From positions 558,001 through 622,000 of the forward strand of contig JAHBZE010000001.1 in NCBI GenBank assembly GCA_019635585.1: a DNA stretch of 64,000 nt, given 5' to 3'. The position numbers and the translations under genes were made by a program. Source of the DNA: Xanthobacteraceae bacterium (GTDB lineage: Bacteria > Pseudomonadota > Alphaproteobacteria > Rhizobiales > Xanthobacteraceae). The number at the start of each line of letters is the position of its first letter. The first letter of the stretch is position 1. Under the pieces are notes generated by a model, which searched no databases, was not told where the DNA came from, and worked only from the letters and a program-made list of their open reading frames with translations. This document shows, in pieces, positions 7,849 to 16,836 of the stretch.

Positions 7849-9132
7849 ATGGCAAATAACTTCAAAGATTCCGCAGGCCGCCCGATCGTCGTCGTTACCG
7901 GGATGGGCATGGTGAGCTCGCTCGGTCAGGGCAAGGAAGAAAACTGGAAGAAGCTGACCGCGGGCGTGTCCGGCATCCACCGCATCAATCGCTTTCCACT
8001 CGATGGCCTGCGCACCACGATCGCTGGCACGGTCGATTTCCTGTTCGACAAACCCGTGAGCGCGCCCGAACTCTCGGAGCGCCTCGGCATGCTCGCGATC
8101 GAGGAAGCCGTCGCGCAGTCCGGCATCGGCTCGAAGGGGAATTTTCCGGGCCCGCTCTTTTGCGCAGTCGCACCGGTGGAAATGGAATGGCCGCAGCGCC
8201 GCACGCTCGCAGCCGAAGCCGATCCCGCGAAACCCTACACGCCGGAAGTCGCGCTCGAAGTTTCGGCGCGCGGCAAGCACCCGGAATGGCACGAGCTTTT
8301 CCTCTACGGCACCGTTGCCGATCATCTCGCGGATAAATTCGGCACCAAGGGTATGCCGATTTCGCTCTCGACAGCCTGCGCTTCCGGCGGCACCGCGATC
8401 CAACTCGGTCTGGAAGCGATCCGCCGCGGCGATTGCGATGCGGCGCTCGCGGTTGCGACCGACGGCTCGGTGCATGCGGAGGCGCTGATCCGCTTCTCGC
8501 TCCTCTCTGCACTCTCGACGCAGAACGATCCGCCGGAGCAGGCTTCTAAACCGTTCTCGAAAAACCGCGACGGTTTCGTGATGGCGGAAGGCGCCGGCGC
8601 GCTCGTACTCGAAAGCCTCGAACATGCGGTCGGCCGCGGTGCGAAGATTCTCGGTGTCGTCGCCGGTTGTGGCGAAGTGGCGGACAGCTTCCACCGCACG
8701 CGCTCGAGCCCGGATGGCAAGCCGGTGATTGCCTGCATGCATCAGGCGCTCGCCGACTCGGGCATGCAGACCGGCGACATCGACCACATCAACGCGCACG
8801 GCACCTCGACGCCTGAAAACGACAAGATGGAAACCAATTGCGTGATGGCCGTGTTCGGCGAACGCGCGAAGCAGATTCCGATCTCGTCGAACAAGTCGAT
8901 GATCGGCCATACGCTGACCGCAGCCGGCGCGATCGAGGCGATCGTCTCGCTGCTCACGATCCAGCATCAGCGCATCCCTCCGACAATCAACTACACCGTG
9001 CCGGATCCGACGATCCAGCTCGACGTCGTCGGGAATAAAGCGCGCGATGCGAAAGTTCGTACCGTGCTCTCGAACTCCTTCGGCTTCGGCGGGCAGAACG
9101 TGAGCCTCGTGCTTGCTGGAGAACCGGCTTGA
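7849..9132 (+). CDS. Beta-ketoacyl-ACP synthase of the VLCFA cluster (FabF1XL position)
   Basis: A 427-residue KASII-type enzyme with a complete active site: Cys177 in STACASGG, His317 in NAHGTST, Lys349 and His354 in NKSMIGH. It should condense malonyl units onto the acyl chain, on AcpXL or passed to it. The ATG at 7849 has GAGG just upstream and follows the preceding stop by ten bases. It lies directly after the non-catalytic homologue, an arrangement like KS-CLF pairs. Its stop overlaps the TTG start of the reductase (TTGA). Confidence 0.93.
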   Translation: MANNFKDSAGRPIVVVTGMGMVSSLGQGKEENWKKLTAGVSGIHRINRFPLDGLRTTIAGTVDFLFDKPVSAPELSERLGMLAIEEAVAQSGIGSKGNFPGPLFCAVAPVEMEWPQRRTLAAEADPAKPYTPEVALEVSARGKHPEWHELFLYGTVADHLADKFGTKGMPISLSTACASGGTAIQLGLEAIRRGDCDAALAVATDGSVHAEALIRFSLLSALSTQNDPPEQASKPFSKNRDGFVMAEGAGALVLESLEHAVGRGAKILGVVAGCGEVADSFHRTRSSPDGKPVIACMHQALADSGMQTGDIDHINAHGTSTPENDKMETNCVMAVFGERAKQIPISSNKSMIGHTLTAAGAIEAIVSLLTIQHQRIPPTINYTVPDPTIQLDVVGNKARDAKVRTVLSNSFGFGGQNVSLVLAGEPA

Positions 9133-9872
9133 GCAAGCCGCGCCGCGTTCTTGTAACCGGCGGCGGCCGGGGCCTCGGCGCGCAGATCGTGCGCGAGCTT
9201 GCGGCCGCAGGCCATGAAGTCGTCTTCACCTATCGCAGCGCGCGAGCCGAAGCGGATGCATTAATCAAGGAAATCGGTGGCAAAGTTACCGCGAAGGCGG
9301 TCGATCTCGCAGACGAACAGGCGGTCGAGAAATTCGCGGCCGAACTCGAGAGCGAGGCTCCCCTCTCCGGCTTCGTCCATAACGCCGGCATGAGCTACGA
9401 CGCGCTCGCCGCGGTGATGAAGATTTCCGAAGCCGAGAAAGTCATGCGCGTTAACTTCTGGTCGTTCGTGCGTATCTCGCAGGCGCTGGTGCGCCCGATG
9501 ACGCGCGCGCGCGACGGGAGGATGGTCGTGATCGGCTCGCTCGCCGCCCTCCACGCGAATGTCGGCAACGGCGCCTATGGTGCGTCGAAGGCGGCCCTTT
9601 TCGCCTTCGCTCGTACGCTCGCCACCGAAACCGCGCGCCGCGGCGTTACCGTCAACTATATCGCGCCGGGCTTTCTCGACACCGAGATGCTGACCCCCTA
9701 CGCGCAGTTCCGCGATAAGCTCGAAGGCGGCATTCCCGCCGGGCGCCTCGGCCAGCCCGCCGATGTGGCGGGACTGGTAGCTTTTCTGATGTCGCCCGCC
9801 GCCGCCTATATCACCGGCGCGGTGCTGCCGGTTGACGGCGGCCTCTCCGCTGGCCTAGGCGTCCAGCGCTAA
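9129..9872 (+). CDS. FabG-like 3-oxoacyl-ACP reductase (SDR)
   Basis: This is a 247-residue classical SDR with the cofactor loop TGGGRGLG, the NAG motif (HNAGMSYD), catalytic Ser in GSLAAL, and YGASK with Tyr and Lys. It ends in the family C-terminus ITGAVLPVDGGLS. It should reduce 3-ketoacyl-AcpXL with NADPH. The start is TTG 9129, overlapping the ketosynthase stop by four bases, and there is no later Met in a plausible place. The overlap supports coupled translation within the lipid A operon. Confidence 0.92.
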   Translation: MSKPRRVLVTGGGRGLGAQIVRELAAAGHEVVFTYRSARAEADALIKEIGGKVTAKAVDLADEQAVEKFAAELESEAPLSGFVHNAGMSYDALAAVMKISEAEKVMRVNFWSFVRISQALVRPMTRARDGRMVVIGSLAALHANVGNGAYGASKAALFAFARTLATETARRGVTVNYIAPGFLDTEMLTPYAQFRDKLEGGIPAGRLGQPADVAGLVAFLMSPAAAYITGAVLPVDGGLSAGLGVQR

Positions 9873-9902
9873 TTCAATTTCACAGCCGGACTGGATTTGC
9901 CC

Positions 9903-10925
9903 ATGCGTGCGTTGCGTCTGCTTGGTGACCGCAGGCTCGAAATCTCGGAAGTCGATGCGCCCGCCGCGCCCGGCCCGGGAGAAGTGCAAATCAGGACGCA
10001 CGCGGTCGCGCTCAACCACATCGACGTCTGGGGATGGCGCGGCATGGCTTTCGCCAAGCGCAAGATGCCGCTCGTTGTCGGCGCGGAAGCCTCCGGCGAA
10101 ATCGCAGCCGTTGGCGAAGGCGTAACCGGTTTCAAGGTTGGCGATCCGGTCGTGCCCTATGGCGCGCTTACCTGCGGGCATTGCGCGCAATGCAAAAAGG
10201 GCCGCGATAACCTCTGCGAAAACGTGCAGGGCCTCGCGGGCTTTCATGTCGATGGCTATGCGCAGGATCTTTACAATTGGCCGGCGCGGCTGACGATCAA
10301 AGTGCCGAAGGGCGTATCGCCTTCGGATGCTTCCTGCGCTCCCCTGACCTTCGCCACCGTCGAGCACATGTTCTTCGACAACGCGAAACTCGAACCCGGC
10401 GAAGTCGTGCTGGTCCAGGCAGGAGGCTCGGGCATCGGCTCGGCTGCAATCAAGCTCGCAAAAGCGATCGGCTGCACGGTTTACACGACCGTCGGCGACG
10501 ACGAGAAGGCTGCAAAAGCAAAAGCGCTCGGTGCGGACGAAGTCATCAACTATCGGAAGGACCGCTTCGAAGGCGTGGTTCGCAAGCTGACGAAGAAAAA
10601 AGGTGTCGATGTCGTGTTCGAGCACACGGGTGCCGAAACCTGGAATGGCTCGCTCTTGTCGATGAAGAAAGGCGGGCGTCTTGTCACCTGCGGTTCGACC
10701 TCCGGACCGACGGTGCAGATGAATCTGATGCAGCTTTTCCAGCAGCAGTACAAAATCTTCGGCTCGTTCGGCTTCACCATCAAGAATGTAGCGGATGCGC
10801 TCGCCAAGATCGCGAGCGGCATTTCTCCGGTGATCGATACCGAACTGCCGCTCGCCGAATTCGAGAAGGGCCTCGAACGTCTCGAGAGCCGCCGCGTGTT
10901 CGGCAAGATCGTGGTTCGTTTCTGA
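9903..10925 (+). CDS. MDR-superfamily reductase of the VLCFA cluster (AdhXL-like), catalytic-zinc ligands missing
   Basis: This is a 340-residue medium-chain dehydrogenase/reductase. It keeps the four-Cys structural-zinc lobe (TCGHCAQCKKGRDNLC) and the NADP loop (QAGGSGIGSAA). The usual catalytic-zinc ligands are not seen: the Cys of the CxxD motif is absent in LNHIDVWGWRG, and GHE is GAE. Annotated as an alcohol dehydrogenase in rhizobial clusters, it may instead act as the enoyl-AcpXL reductase of the elongation cycle, as zinc-independent MDR domains do in fatty acid and polyketide synthases. That is inference. The start is ATG 9903, with TTG 9897 as alternative. Confidence 0.85.
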   Translation: MRALRLLGDRRLEISEVDAPAAPGPGEVQIRTHAVALNHIDVWGWRGMAFAKRKMPLVVGAEASGEIAAVGEGVTGFKVGDPVVPYGALTCGHCAQCKKGRDNLCENVQGLAGFHVDGYAQDLYNWPARLTIKVPKGVSPSDASCAPLTFATVEHMFFDNAKLEPGEVVLVQAGGSGIGSAAIKLAKAIGCTVYTTVGDDEKAAKAKALGADEVINYRKDRFEGVVRKLTKKKGVDVVFEHTGAETWNGSLLSMKKGGRLVTCGSTSGPTVQMNLMQLFQQQYKIFGSFGFTIKNVADALAKIASGISPVIDTELPLAEFEKGLERLESRRVFGKIVVRF

Positions 10926-10927
10926 CG

Positions 10928-11902
10928 ATGGGCCTGCCCTTTCGCGTCAAATATTATTACTGGATCAAGCACACTCGACTCGGCCGATTGTACTTGCGCT
11001 ATGTGGCAACGCCATTCGCCAAGATGCGCGATTTCTTCGTCTGGGTTGTCGTGCGGGCGCTGGTCGCGGTTCTTCGCGCAATCGGACCCGACCGCTCCTC
11101 CGACCTCGCGGGTCGCGCCGCGCGGTGGTTGGGGCCGAAGCTATCGAACTCGAGAATCGCTCGCACAAACCTGAAGGCTTCTTTTCCCGAAAAGTCGGAC
11201 GAAGAGATCGAGGAGATCGTTCGCGGTGTCTGGGAAAACTTGGGCCGCGTCGCGGGCGAATTCATTCACCTGCCGAAGATGTGGGACTACGATCCCGACA
11301 AGCCCAACACGGGCCGAATTGAATTCACGCCGCGGACGGCGGAGCTTTATAATCTCCTGCGCGATGACGGAAAGCCCGCGATCTTCGTTTCCGCGCATCT
11401 TGCGAATTGGGAATTGCCTGCGGTCGCTGCCTTCGCGCATGGGCTCGATACGGCCGTCGTTTATAAGGCGCCGACCAATCGCGGCTTTGCCGAACTCGTG
11501 CGCGAAACCCGCACCGGCGCAATGGCCGATCTCATCAGTTCGGATCGGCACTCTGTCTTCACAATGACGAAGGTACTGGAAGAAGGCCGCCATCTCGGCC
11601 TGGTCGTGGATCAGCATTTCGGCGGCGGCGTGCCGATCACAATGTTCGGAAGAAGAGCGCTGGCGAGCCCCCTACCCGCGCGGCTCGCTCGCAATGTCGA
11701 TTGCCCGGTGCACGCGGTGCGCGCAATCCGGCTTCCCGGCAACCGCTTTCGCATGGAACTGACCGAGGAACTGCACCTGCCGCGCGACGCGGAAGGCAAG
11801 ATCGACATCGCCGCGGCGACGCAGAAGATTTCCGACGTATTCGAGGGCTGGATCCGCGATACGCCGGAACAGTGGCTCTGGTTGCATCGCCGTTGGCGGT
11901 GA
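10928..11902 (+). CDS. lpxXL: Lipid A very-long-chain acyltransferase LpxXL (HtrB/LpxL family)
   Basis: A 324-residue membrane-associated acyltransferase with the HX4E catalytic motif (SAHLANWE, about residue 156) and the later DQHFGGG segment typical of the LpxL family. An N-terminal hydrophobic helix (FFVWVVVRALVAVLRAIG) anchors it to the inner membrane. As last gene of the AcpXL cluster, it should transfer the C26-C28 hydroxy acyl group from AcpXL to Kdo2-lipid IVA. The ATG at 10928 is two bases after the MDR stop. It ends six bases before the convergent polyamine-binding gene. Confidence 0.93.
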   Translation: MGLPFRVKYYYWIKHTRLGRLYLRYVATPFAKMRDFFVWVVVRALVAVLRAIGPDRSSDLAGRAARWLGPKLSNSRIARTNLKASFPEKSDEEIEEIVRGVWENLGRVAGEFIHLPKMWDYDPDKPNTGRIEFTPRTAELYNLLRDDGKPAIFVSAHLANWELPAVAAFAHGLDTAVVYKAPTNRGFAELVRETRTGAMADLISSDRHSVFTMTKVLEEGRHLGLVVDQHFGGGVPITMFGRRALASPLPARLARNVDCPVHAVRAIRLPGNRFRMELTEELHLPRDAEGKIDIAAATQKISDVFEGWIRDTPEQWLWLHRRWR

Positions 11903-11908
11903 ACGCTC

Positions 11909-13015
11909 TTACCGCCCGGTTTTCACCCGCGTCCAGACCCGCGTCACCGTCCGCTGCAACTGCGCCGGATACGGCGTCACCGTATAGAGGCGCTTGAACA
12001 CTTCCGCGGGCGGATAGATCGCCGGGTTCTCCAGGATTTCCTTATCGACCGATTTCTGCGACGCGAGGTTGCCGTTGGCGTAGGCAACCGTATTGGTGTT
12101 TCGCGCGGCGATGTCGGGGCGCATCATGAAGTTGATGAAGGCGTAAGCCGCGTCGGGGTTCGGCGCATCCTTCGGGATGGAGAACGAGTCGAACCAGATC
12201 TGCGCACCTTCTTTCGGCACGACGTATTCGATGTCGACCAGCGGCTTCTTGGTTTTCTCGGCCGCTTCCTTCGCGCGCGCTTTCGCCTGAAACACGTCGC
12301 CCGACCAGCCGACCACGAGACAGATTTCGCCGTTCGCGAGCGCGTTGATGTATTCGGAGGAATGGAATTTCTGGATATAGGGGCGCAGCTTCAGGAGCAG
12401 TTCGCCCGCTTTCTCGATATCGGCAGCGTTCTTCGAATCCGGATCGAGGCCGAGATATTTCAGCGCGGCCGGAATCAACTCTTCCGCGGTGTCGAGCACG
12501 TGAACGCCGCAGTTTTTCAGTTTCGCGAGATTTTCCGGCTTGAAGAAAATGTCCCAGCTATCGATCGGCGTGTCGCCGAGGCGTTCCTTCACCTTCGCGA
12601 CGTTGTAGCCGATGCCGGTCGTGCCCCACATGTAGTTCACGGCATATTCGTTGCCGGGATCGTAGGCGGCGAGACGCTGCGTGATTTCCGGCCAGGCGTT
12701 CTTCAGGTTCGGCAGCTTCGACTTGTCGAGCTTCTGGAACACACCGACCGAGAGCAAGCGGCGCAAGACGGTCGAACCCGGCACGACGACATCATACCCC
12801 GTTTTCCCCGCGAGCAGCTTCGCTTCGACGATCTCGTTCGAGTCAAACGTGTCGTAGCGGACCTTGATGCCGGTTTCTTTCGTGAAGTCTTCGAGCACTT
12901 TCGGGTCGATATAGTCCGACCAGTTGAAAACATTGACCACGCGCTCCTGCGCGTTCGCGGCGCCCGCAAGAAGCGCCAATGCAATCGCCGCCGATTTCAA
13001 AATCCGGAAGTCCAT
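11909..13015 (-). CDS. Polyamine ABC transporter, periplasmic substrate-binding protein (PotF/SpuD type)
   Basis: This is a 368-residue periplasmic protein with a signal peptide ending GAANAQ. VNVFNWSDYIDPKVLEDF, then GYDVVVPGSTVLRR and the late NFMMRPDIAARNTN, are hallmarks of PotD/PotF. It should bind putrescine or spermidine. No permease or ATPase genes lie next to it here, so it is either an orphan or serves a transporter elsewhere. The gene converges with lpxXL, with only six bases between the stops. Confidence 0.92.
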   Translation of the reverse strand: MDFRILKSAAIALALLAGAANAQERVVNVFNWSDYIDPKVLEDFTKETGIKVRYDTFDSNEIVEAKLLAGKTGYDVVVPGSTVLRRLLSVGVFQKLDKSKLPNLKNAWPEITQRLAAYDPGNEYAVNYMWGTTGIGYNVAKVKERLGDTPIDSWDIFFKPENLAKLKNCGVHVLDTAEELIPAALKYLGLDPDSKNAADIEKAGELLLKLRPYIQKFHSSEYINALANGEICLVVGWSGDVFQAKARAKEAAEKTKKPLVDIEYVVPKEGAQIWFDSFSIPKDAPNPDAAYAFINFMMRPDIAARNTNTVAYANGNLASQKSVDKEILENPAIYPPAEVFKRLYTVTPYPAQLQRTVTRVWTRVKTGR

Positions 13016-13092
13016 TGAACCCGTCCCCGAGGAATTTTCGCCGGGACGTTAGTCGGCAAAAGGCGGCTACTCAACTCCGGGAAAGAGCCGGA

Positions 13093-13419
13093 TCAACCGT
13101 TTTCGGTTTCGAAGCCGGCCGCCTTCCATGCGAGCAGTCCGCCCGCCATGTGCTCGCGATACGGCAGCCCGGCGGCCTGTGCCGCCTTGGATGCGGTCAC
13201 CGAGCGGCGGCCGGAGCGGCAGGAAAACACCAGCCGTTTGCCCTGCGGGTCCGGCAAGGCCGACGGATCGAACATCGAGAGCGGCATCTCGATTGCACCA
13301 GGGATGCGCTCGGCGGCAAGCTCGTTCGGCTCGCGCACGTCGACGAGCAGGATCGAGCCGTCTTCGAGACCGGCTTTCACTTCCTCGACGCTAAGATCTT
13401 TGACTGCCGGGTCGGACAT
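13093..13419 (-). CDS. Single-domain rhodanese-like sulfurtransferase
   Basis: This is a 108-residue single rhodanese domain. It contains the LLVDVREPNE motif near the N-terminus, the active-site loop FSCRSGRRS with the persulfide-forming Cys, and the C-terminal GGLLAWKAAGF. It is probably cytosolic because there is no signal peptide. The sulfur donor and acceptor cannot be told from the sequence. Neighbouring genes (polyamine-binding protein, MotB) give no functional link. Confidence 0.9.
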   Translation of the reverse strand: MSDPAVKDLSVEEVKAGLEDGSILLVDVREPNELAAERIPGAIEMPLSMFDPSALPDPQGKRLVFSCRSGRRSVTASKAAQAAGLPYREHMAGGLLAWKAAGFETENG

Positions 13420-13477
13420 GAAACGCTCCGCAATACGGGCGCGTTAGATGCGTCGCCATGCTTCTGCGGTCAAGAGA

Positions 13478-14311
13478 TTATGGCCGGATATTCGGAGGTA
13501 CGACCGGCGCTTCTTTCATCAGCGTGATGGTCACGCGGCGGTTCGCGGCCATGTAAGGGTCTTCCGGGAACAGGGGATCGCTATCTGCACGGCCCGCCAC
13601 CATGCCGATCTGCTGCGCACGCACGCCCGCGGACTGTAAAATCTGGCGCACGGCGTTGGCGCGATCTGCCGAAAGATCGAACGCTCCGTAGTCGCCTTTC
13701 GGCGGGGTGCGGAGTGCAGCGGTATGTCCGGTGATAATAACGCGGTTCGGCATCGCGCGGATCGTCTCCGCGATTTTTATCAGGAGTTTGCGCGTGCGCT
13801 CGTACGGCTCTTTTGCGCCTTCCGGAAACATCGAACGGCCGTCCTGATCGACGATTTCGATGTTCAGCCCTTCCTTGGTCTCGGTGAAGAGAATGTGTTT
13901 CGAGAGTTCGGCGATCTCGGGCAGGTCCTGCAGCGCCTGGCGCAGGCTGGCCGCGGCCATCGCGAACTTGCGGTCGCGGATCTGGCGCAGACCTTTCTGG
14001 AGGTCTTCGTCGTTCTCGTCCCTGCCCGGCGTTTCACTGGTTTCTTCGGGGCGCACCTTCTTCGCGTTCTGCAGCTTGGGACGCACCGGAAGCCCGTCGA
14101 CCTCGACCATGCCGGTGAAGCGCTGCTCGCGCTGCGTGCCGAAGGCATCGCGCAGTGAGCCGGTCATCAGCTTCATCTTCTCCTTGTCCATGGTCGAGTA
14201 AGCGGCAAGCATGACGAAGAACGACATCATGAGGCCCATGAGGTCGGCAAACGTCACGAACCAGCCGTGCCCGCCACCGTGGCCGCCGCCGTGCCTGCGT
14301 TTGACGCCCAT
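13478..14311 (-). CDS. MotB-family stator protein with OmpA-like peptidoglycan-binding domain
   Basis: A 277-residue protein with one N-terminal membrane helix (WFVTFADLMGLMMSFFVMLAAYS) carrying the conserved ion-binding Asp of MotB/PomB. A linker of about 100 residues follows, then an OmpA-like domain (IITGHTAAL, DLSADRANAVRQIL, PYMAANRRVTITL). The N-terminus holds two HGGG repeats before the helix, which is unusual. With the MotA-like gene 22 bases upstream it should form a peptidoglycan-anchored ion channel. No other flagellar gene is in the window, so flagellar use is inferred. Confidence 0.88.
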   Translation of the reverse strand: MGVKRRHGGGHGGGHGWFVTFADLMGLMMSFFVMLAAYSTMDKEKMKLMTGSLRDAFGTQREQRFTGMVEVDGLPVRPKLQNAKKVRPEETSETPGRDENDEDLQKGLRQIRDRKFAMAAASLRQALQDLPEIAELSKHILFTETKEGLNIEIVDQDGRSMFPEGAKEPYERTRKLLIKIAETIRAMPNRVIITGHTAALRTPPKGDYGAFDLSADRANAVRQILQSAGVRAQQIGMVAGRADSDPLFPEDPYMAANRRVTITLMKEAPVVPPNIRP

Positions 14312-14333
14312 GTGCGCTTACTCTTCCACGCGC

Positions 14334-15104
14334 TTAGGCCGGAACCGCTTCCGGCTCCGGATGATGCTTCGACGGCAGATAAGCGACGAGCATTTCGCGC
14401 ACGATCGCGGGACTCTTGGCCTCGCGGATCATCAACACGCCGTCGATGATGAGCGTCATGTTGGTTTCTTCGTCGTGGAGCTTCACCTGCAGCTTGTCGG
14501 CGATCGGAAGACAGAACAGGTTCGCGACCAGCGCGCCGTAGAGCGTCGCGAGCAGCGCGATCGCCATGAAGGGGCCGAGTTTGGAAGGGTCCGACATGTT
14601 CGCGAACATCTGCACCATGCCGATCAGCGTGCCGACCATGCCGAAGGCCGGCGCGCAATCGCCGATGGCGCGATAAATTTTCTGGCCTTCGTCGAGATGC
14701 ATAAAGAAAGTTTCGCGCTCGCGCTCCATTGCATCGCGGATGAACGCGGCGTCATAGCCGTCCGCGACATAGCGCACGCCCTTGCCGAGAAACGGATCCT
14801 CGACTTCTTCCTTTTCGAGGCCGAGCGGGCCGGCCTTGCGGGCGACTTCGGCAAGACGCGCGACTTCATCGACCAGATCGCGCGCGGTCATGCGGCGCAT
14901 CGTGAATGCGTATTTCAAGCCGAGCGGCAGGCCATGCATAATCGAGGAAAGCGGAAAGCGGATCAGCGTTGCAGCGAATGCGCCGCCGCCGATCACGATC
15001 ACGGCATGGATGTCGTAGAAGGTCCGAAGGTCGCCGCCCATCAGGATCAGCGCAAGGACCACGATGGTGCCTACGACGAGGCCAATGCCCGTGGTCATAT
15101 CCAT
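14334..15104 (-). CDS. MotA/PomA-family stator channel protein
   Basis: A 256-residue inner-membrane protein with two N-terminal helices (residues about 5-22 and 30-50), a cytoplasmic stretch rich in charged residues (MRRMTARDLVDEVARLAE), and two C-terminal helices around GMVGTLIGMVQMF and ATLYGALVANLFCLP. The GTLIGMV and TLYGA motifs identify the MotA/PomA family. The charged loop would contact the rotor FliG in a flagellar stator. It is encoded directly before the MotB-like partner. Whether protons or sodium drive it is not determined. Confidence 0.9.
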   Translation of the reverse strand: MDMTTGIGLVVGTIVVLALILMGGDLRTFYDIHAVIVIGGGAFAATLIRFPLSSIMHGLPLGLKYAFTMRRMTARDLVDEVARLAEVARKAGPLGLEKEEVEDPFLGKGVRYVADGYDAAFIRDAMERERETFFMHLDEGQKIYRAIGDCAPAFGMVGTLIGMVQMFANMSDPSKLGPFMAIALLATLYGALVANLFCLPIADKLQVKLHDEETNMTLIIDGVLMIREAKSPAIVREMLVAYLPSKHHPEPEAVPA

Positions 15105-15270
15105 GATGGGTTCTCCCGCCTTACGCGCGGCCGTTCCTGGGCCGCCATTACGCCAGGTTCCGATGGTTAGCGGGATGCGCCTAAGAAGGCGTTAAGTGCC
15201 GGATTTTCCTGCGCCAAAGCCATGTCGCCTGCGGTCTTTCGCGCGGCGGGGCGCTACGCTAGGACAAGCC

Positions 15271-15283
15271 TAACGGTCCGTTA
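15271..15283. promoter_or_regulatory. 13-base perfect palindrome upstream of mmsA, possible operator
   Basis: TAACGGTCCGTTA is a perfect palindrome around a central T, located 52 bases upstream of the mmsA ATG in a 231-base intergenic region shared with the divergent motA-like gene. It could be a repressor site for mmsA. No regulator gene lies adjacent. Confidence 0.4.
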
Positions 15284-15335
15284 AAAACAGACGAAAGCGG
15301 CGGGAAACGCTGCGCTTTTCGGGAGGTAGAAGATC

Positions 15336-16832
15336 ATGCGCGAGATCGGTCATTTTGTTGGCGGCAAGCAGATTAAAGGGACATCTGGCCGCACCGGCGA
15401 CGTTTTCCAGCCGATGACGGGCGACATCATCGCCAAGGTGGCGCTGGCCTCGAAAGCCGAGGTCCGGGCGGCGGTCGAAAACGCGAAAGCCGCACAGCCG
15501 GGTTGGGCCGCGACCAATCCGCAGCGGCGCGCGCGCGTGATGTTCAAATTCCTCGAGCTGGTCGCGAAAGAGACCGATAGCCTCGCCGACAGGCTCGCGC
15601 GCGAACACGGCAAGACCATCGCCGACGCGAAAGGCGACATTCAGCGCGGCGTCGAGGTGGTCGAATTCGCATGCGGCATTCCGCATCTCCTGAAGGGCGA
15701 ATACACCGAGGGCGCGGGCCCCGGCATCGACCTCTATTCGATGCGCCAGCCTTTGGGCGTCGTCGCCGGCATCACGCCGTTCAATTTCCCAGCGATGATC
15801 CCGATGTGGAAATTCGCGCCGGCGATCGCCTGCGGTAACGCTTTCATCCTGAAGCCATCCGAGCGCGATCCGGGCGTGCCGATGCGTCTTGCCGAACTCA
15901 TGCTGGAAGCCGGACTGCCCGCGGGCATCCTCAACGTCGTCAACGGCGACAAGGAAGCGGTCGACGCGATCCTCGACGACCCGGACATCCGCGCGATCGG
16001 CTTCGTCGGCTCGACCGCAATCGCAGAATACATTTACACGCGCGGCACTTCGACCGGAAAGCGCGTGCAGTGCTTCGGCGGCGCGAAGAACCACATGATC
16101 GTGATGCCGGACGCAGACATGGACCAGGCAGTCGATGCGCTGATCGGCGCGGGTTACGGCTCGGCGGGCGAGCGCTGCATGGCGATCTCGGTCGCGGTCC
16201 CGGTCGGCAAGGAAACCGCCGACAAGCTGGTCGAGAAACTCATTCCGCGCGTGGAAAGCCTCAAGATCGGACCTTCGACCGATGCCGGCGCGGACATTCC
16301 GCCGATGGTCACGCGCGCGCATCTCGAGAAAGTGAAAAACTACGTCGAGATCGGCATCAAGGAAGGCGCAAAGCTGAAAGTCGACGGCCGCGGCTTCAAG
16401 ATGCAGGGCTACGAAAAGGGCTTCTACATGGGCGGCTGCCTGTTCGACGAAGTGACGCCCGAGATGCGCATCTACAAGGAAGAGATTTTCGGGCCGGTGC
16501 TCTCGGTCGTGCGCGCGAAGGACTACGACGAGGGTTTGAAGCTCGCGAACGACCACGAATACGGCAATGGGGTTGCGATTTTCACCCGCGACGGTGACGC
16601 CGCGCGCGACTTCGCAGCCAAAGTGAACGTCGGCATGGTCGGCATCAACTTCGCGATTCCGGTGCCGCTCGCCTATCACACCTTCGGCGGCTGGAAGCGC
16701 TCCGGCTTTGGCGACCTGAACCAGCACGGACCGGATTCGATCCGCTTCTACACCAAGACCAAAACGGTCACTTCGCGCTGGCCTTCCGGCATCAAGGACG
16801 GCGCCGAATTCACCATTCCGACGATGAAGTGA
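15336..16832 (+). CDS. mmsA: Methylmalonate-semialdehyde dehydrogenase (CoA-acylating)
   Basis: A 498-residue aldehyde dehydrogenase with the MmsA/IolA signatures: HFVGGKQIKG start, ITPFNFPAMIPMW, and the catalytic Cys in GSAGERCMAISVAV. It converts (methyl)malonate semialdehyde with CoA and NAD+ to propionyl- or acetyl-CoA in valine, thymine or inositol breakdown. A strong ribosome site (GGGAGG) precedes ATG 15336. It is followed after four bases by a glutathione transferase gene, an arrangement suggesting cotranscription. No valine-pathway genes such as mmsB are adjacent. Confidence 0.94.
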   Translation: MREIGHFVGGKQIKGTSGRTGDVFQPMTGDIIAKVALASKAEVRAAVENAKAAQPGWAATNPQRRARVMFKFLELVAKETDSLADRLAREHGKTIADAKGDIQRGVEVVEFACGIPHLLKGEYTEGAGPGIDLYSMRQPLGVVAGITPFNFPAMIPMWKFAPAIACGNAFILKPSERDPGVPMRLAELMLEAGLPAGILNVVNGDKEAVDAILDDPDIRAIGFVGSTAIAEYIYTRGTSTGKRVQCFGGAKNHMIVMPDADMDQAVDALIGAGYGSAGERCMAISVAVPVGKETADKLVEKLIPRVESLKIGPSTDAGADIPPMVTRAHLEKVKNYVEIGIKEGAKLKVDGRGFKMQGYEKGFYMGGCLFDEVTPEMRIYKEEIFGPVLSVVRAKDYDEGLKLANDHEYGNGVAIFTRDGDAARDFAAKVNVGMVGINFAIPVPLAYHTFGGWKRSGFGDLNQHGPDSIRFYTKTKTVTSRWPSGIKDGAEFTIPTMK

Positions 16833-16836
16833 TCCG

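Noticed and set aside
7777-8967. Minus-strand frame (396 codons) opposite the ketosynthase gene
   Set aside because: Composition is arginine-rich without any family motif, and the opposite strand carries a complete ketosynthase.
10277-11902. Plus-strand frame open for 541 codons including lpxXL
   Set aside because: The first 217 codons are a shadow of the MDR gene. Family alignment and the close upstream stop place the LpxXL start at 10928.
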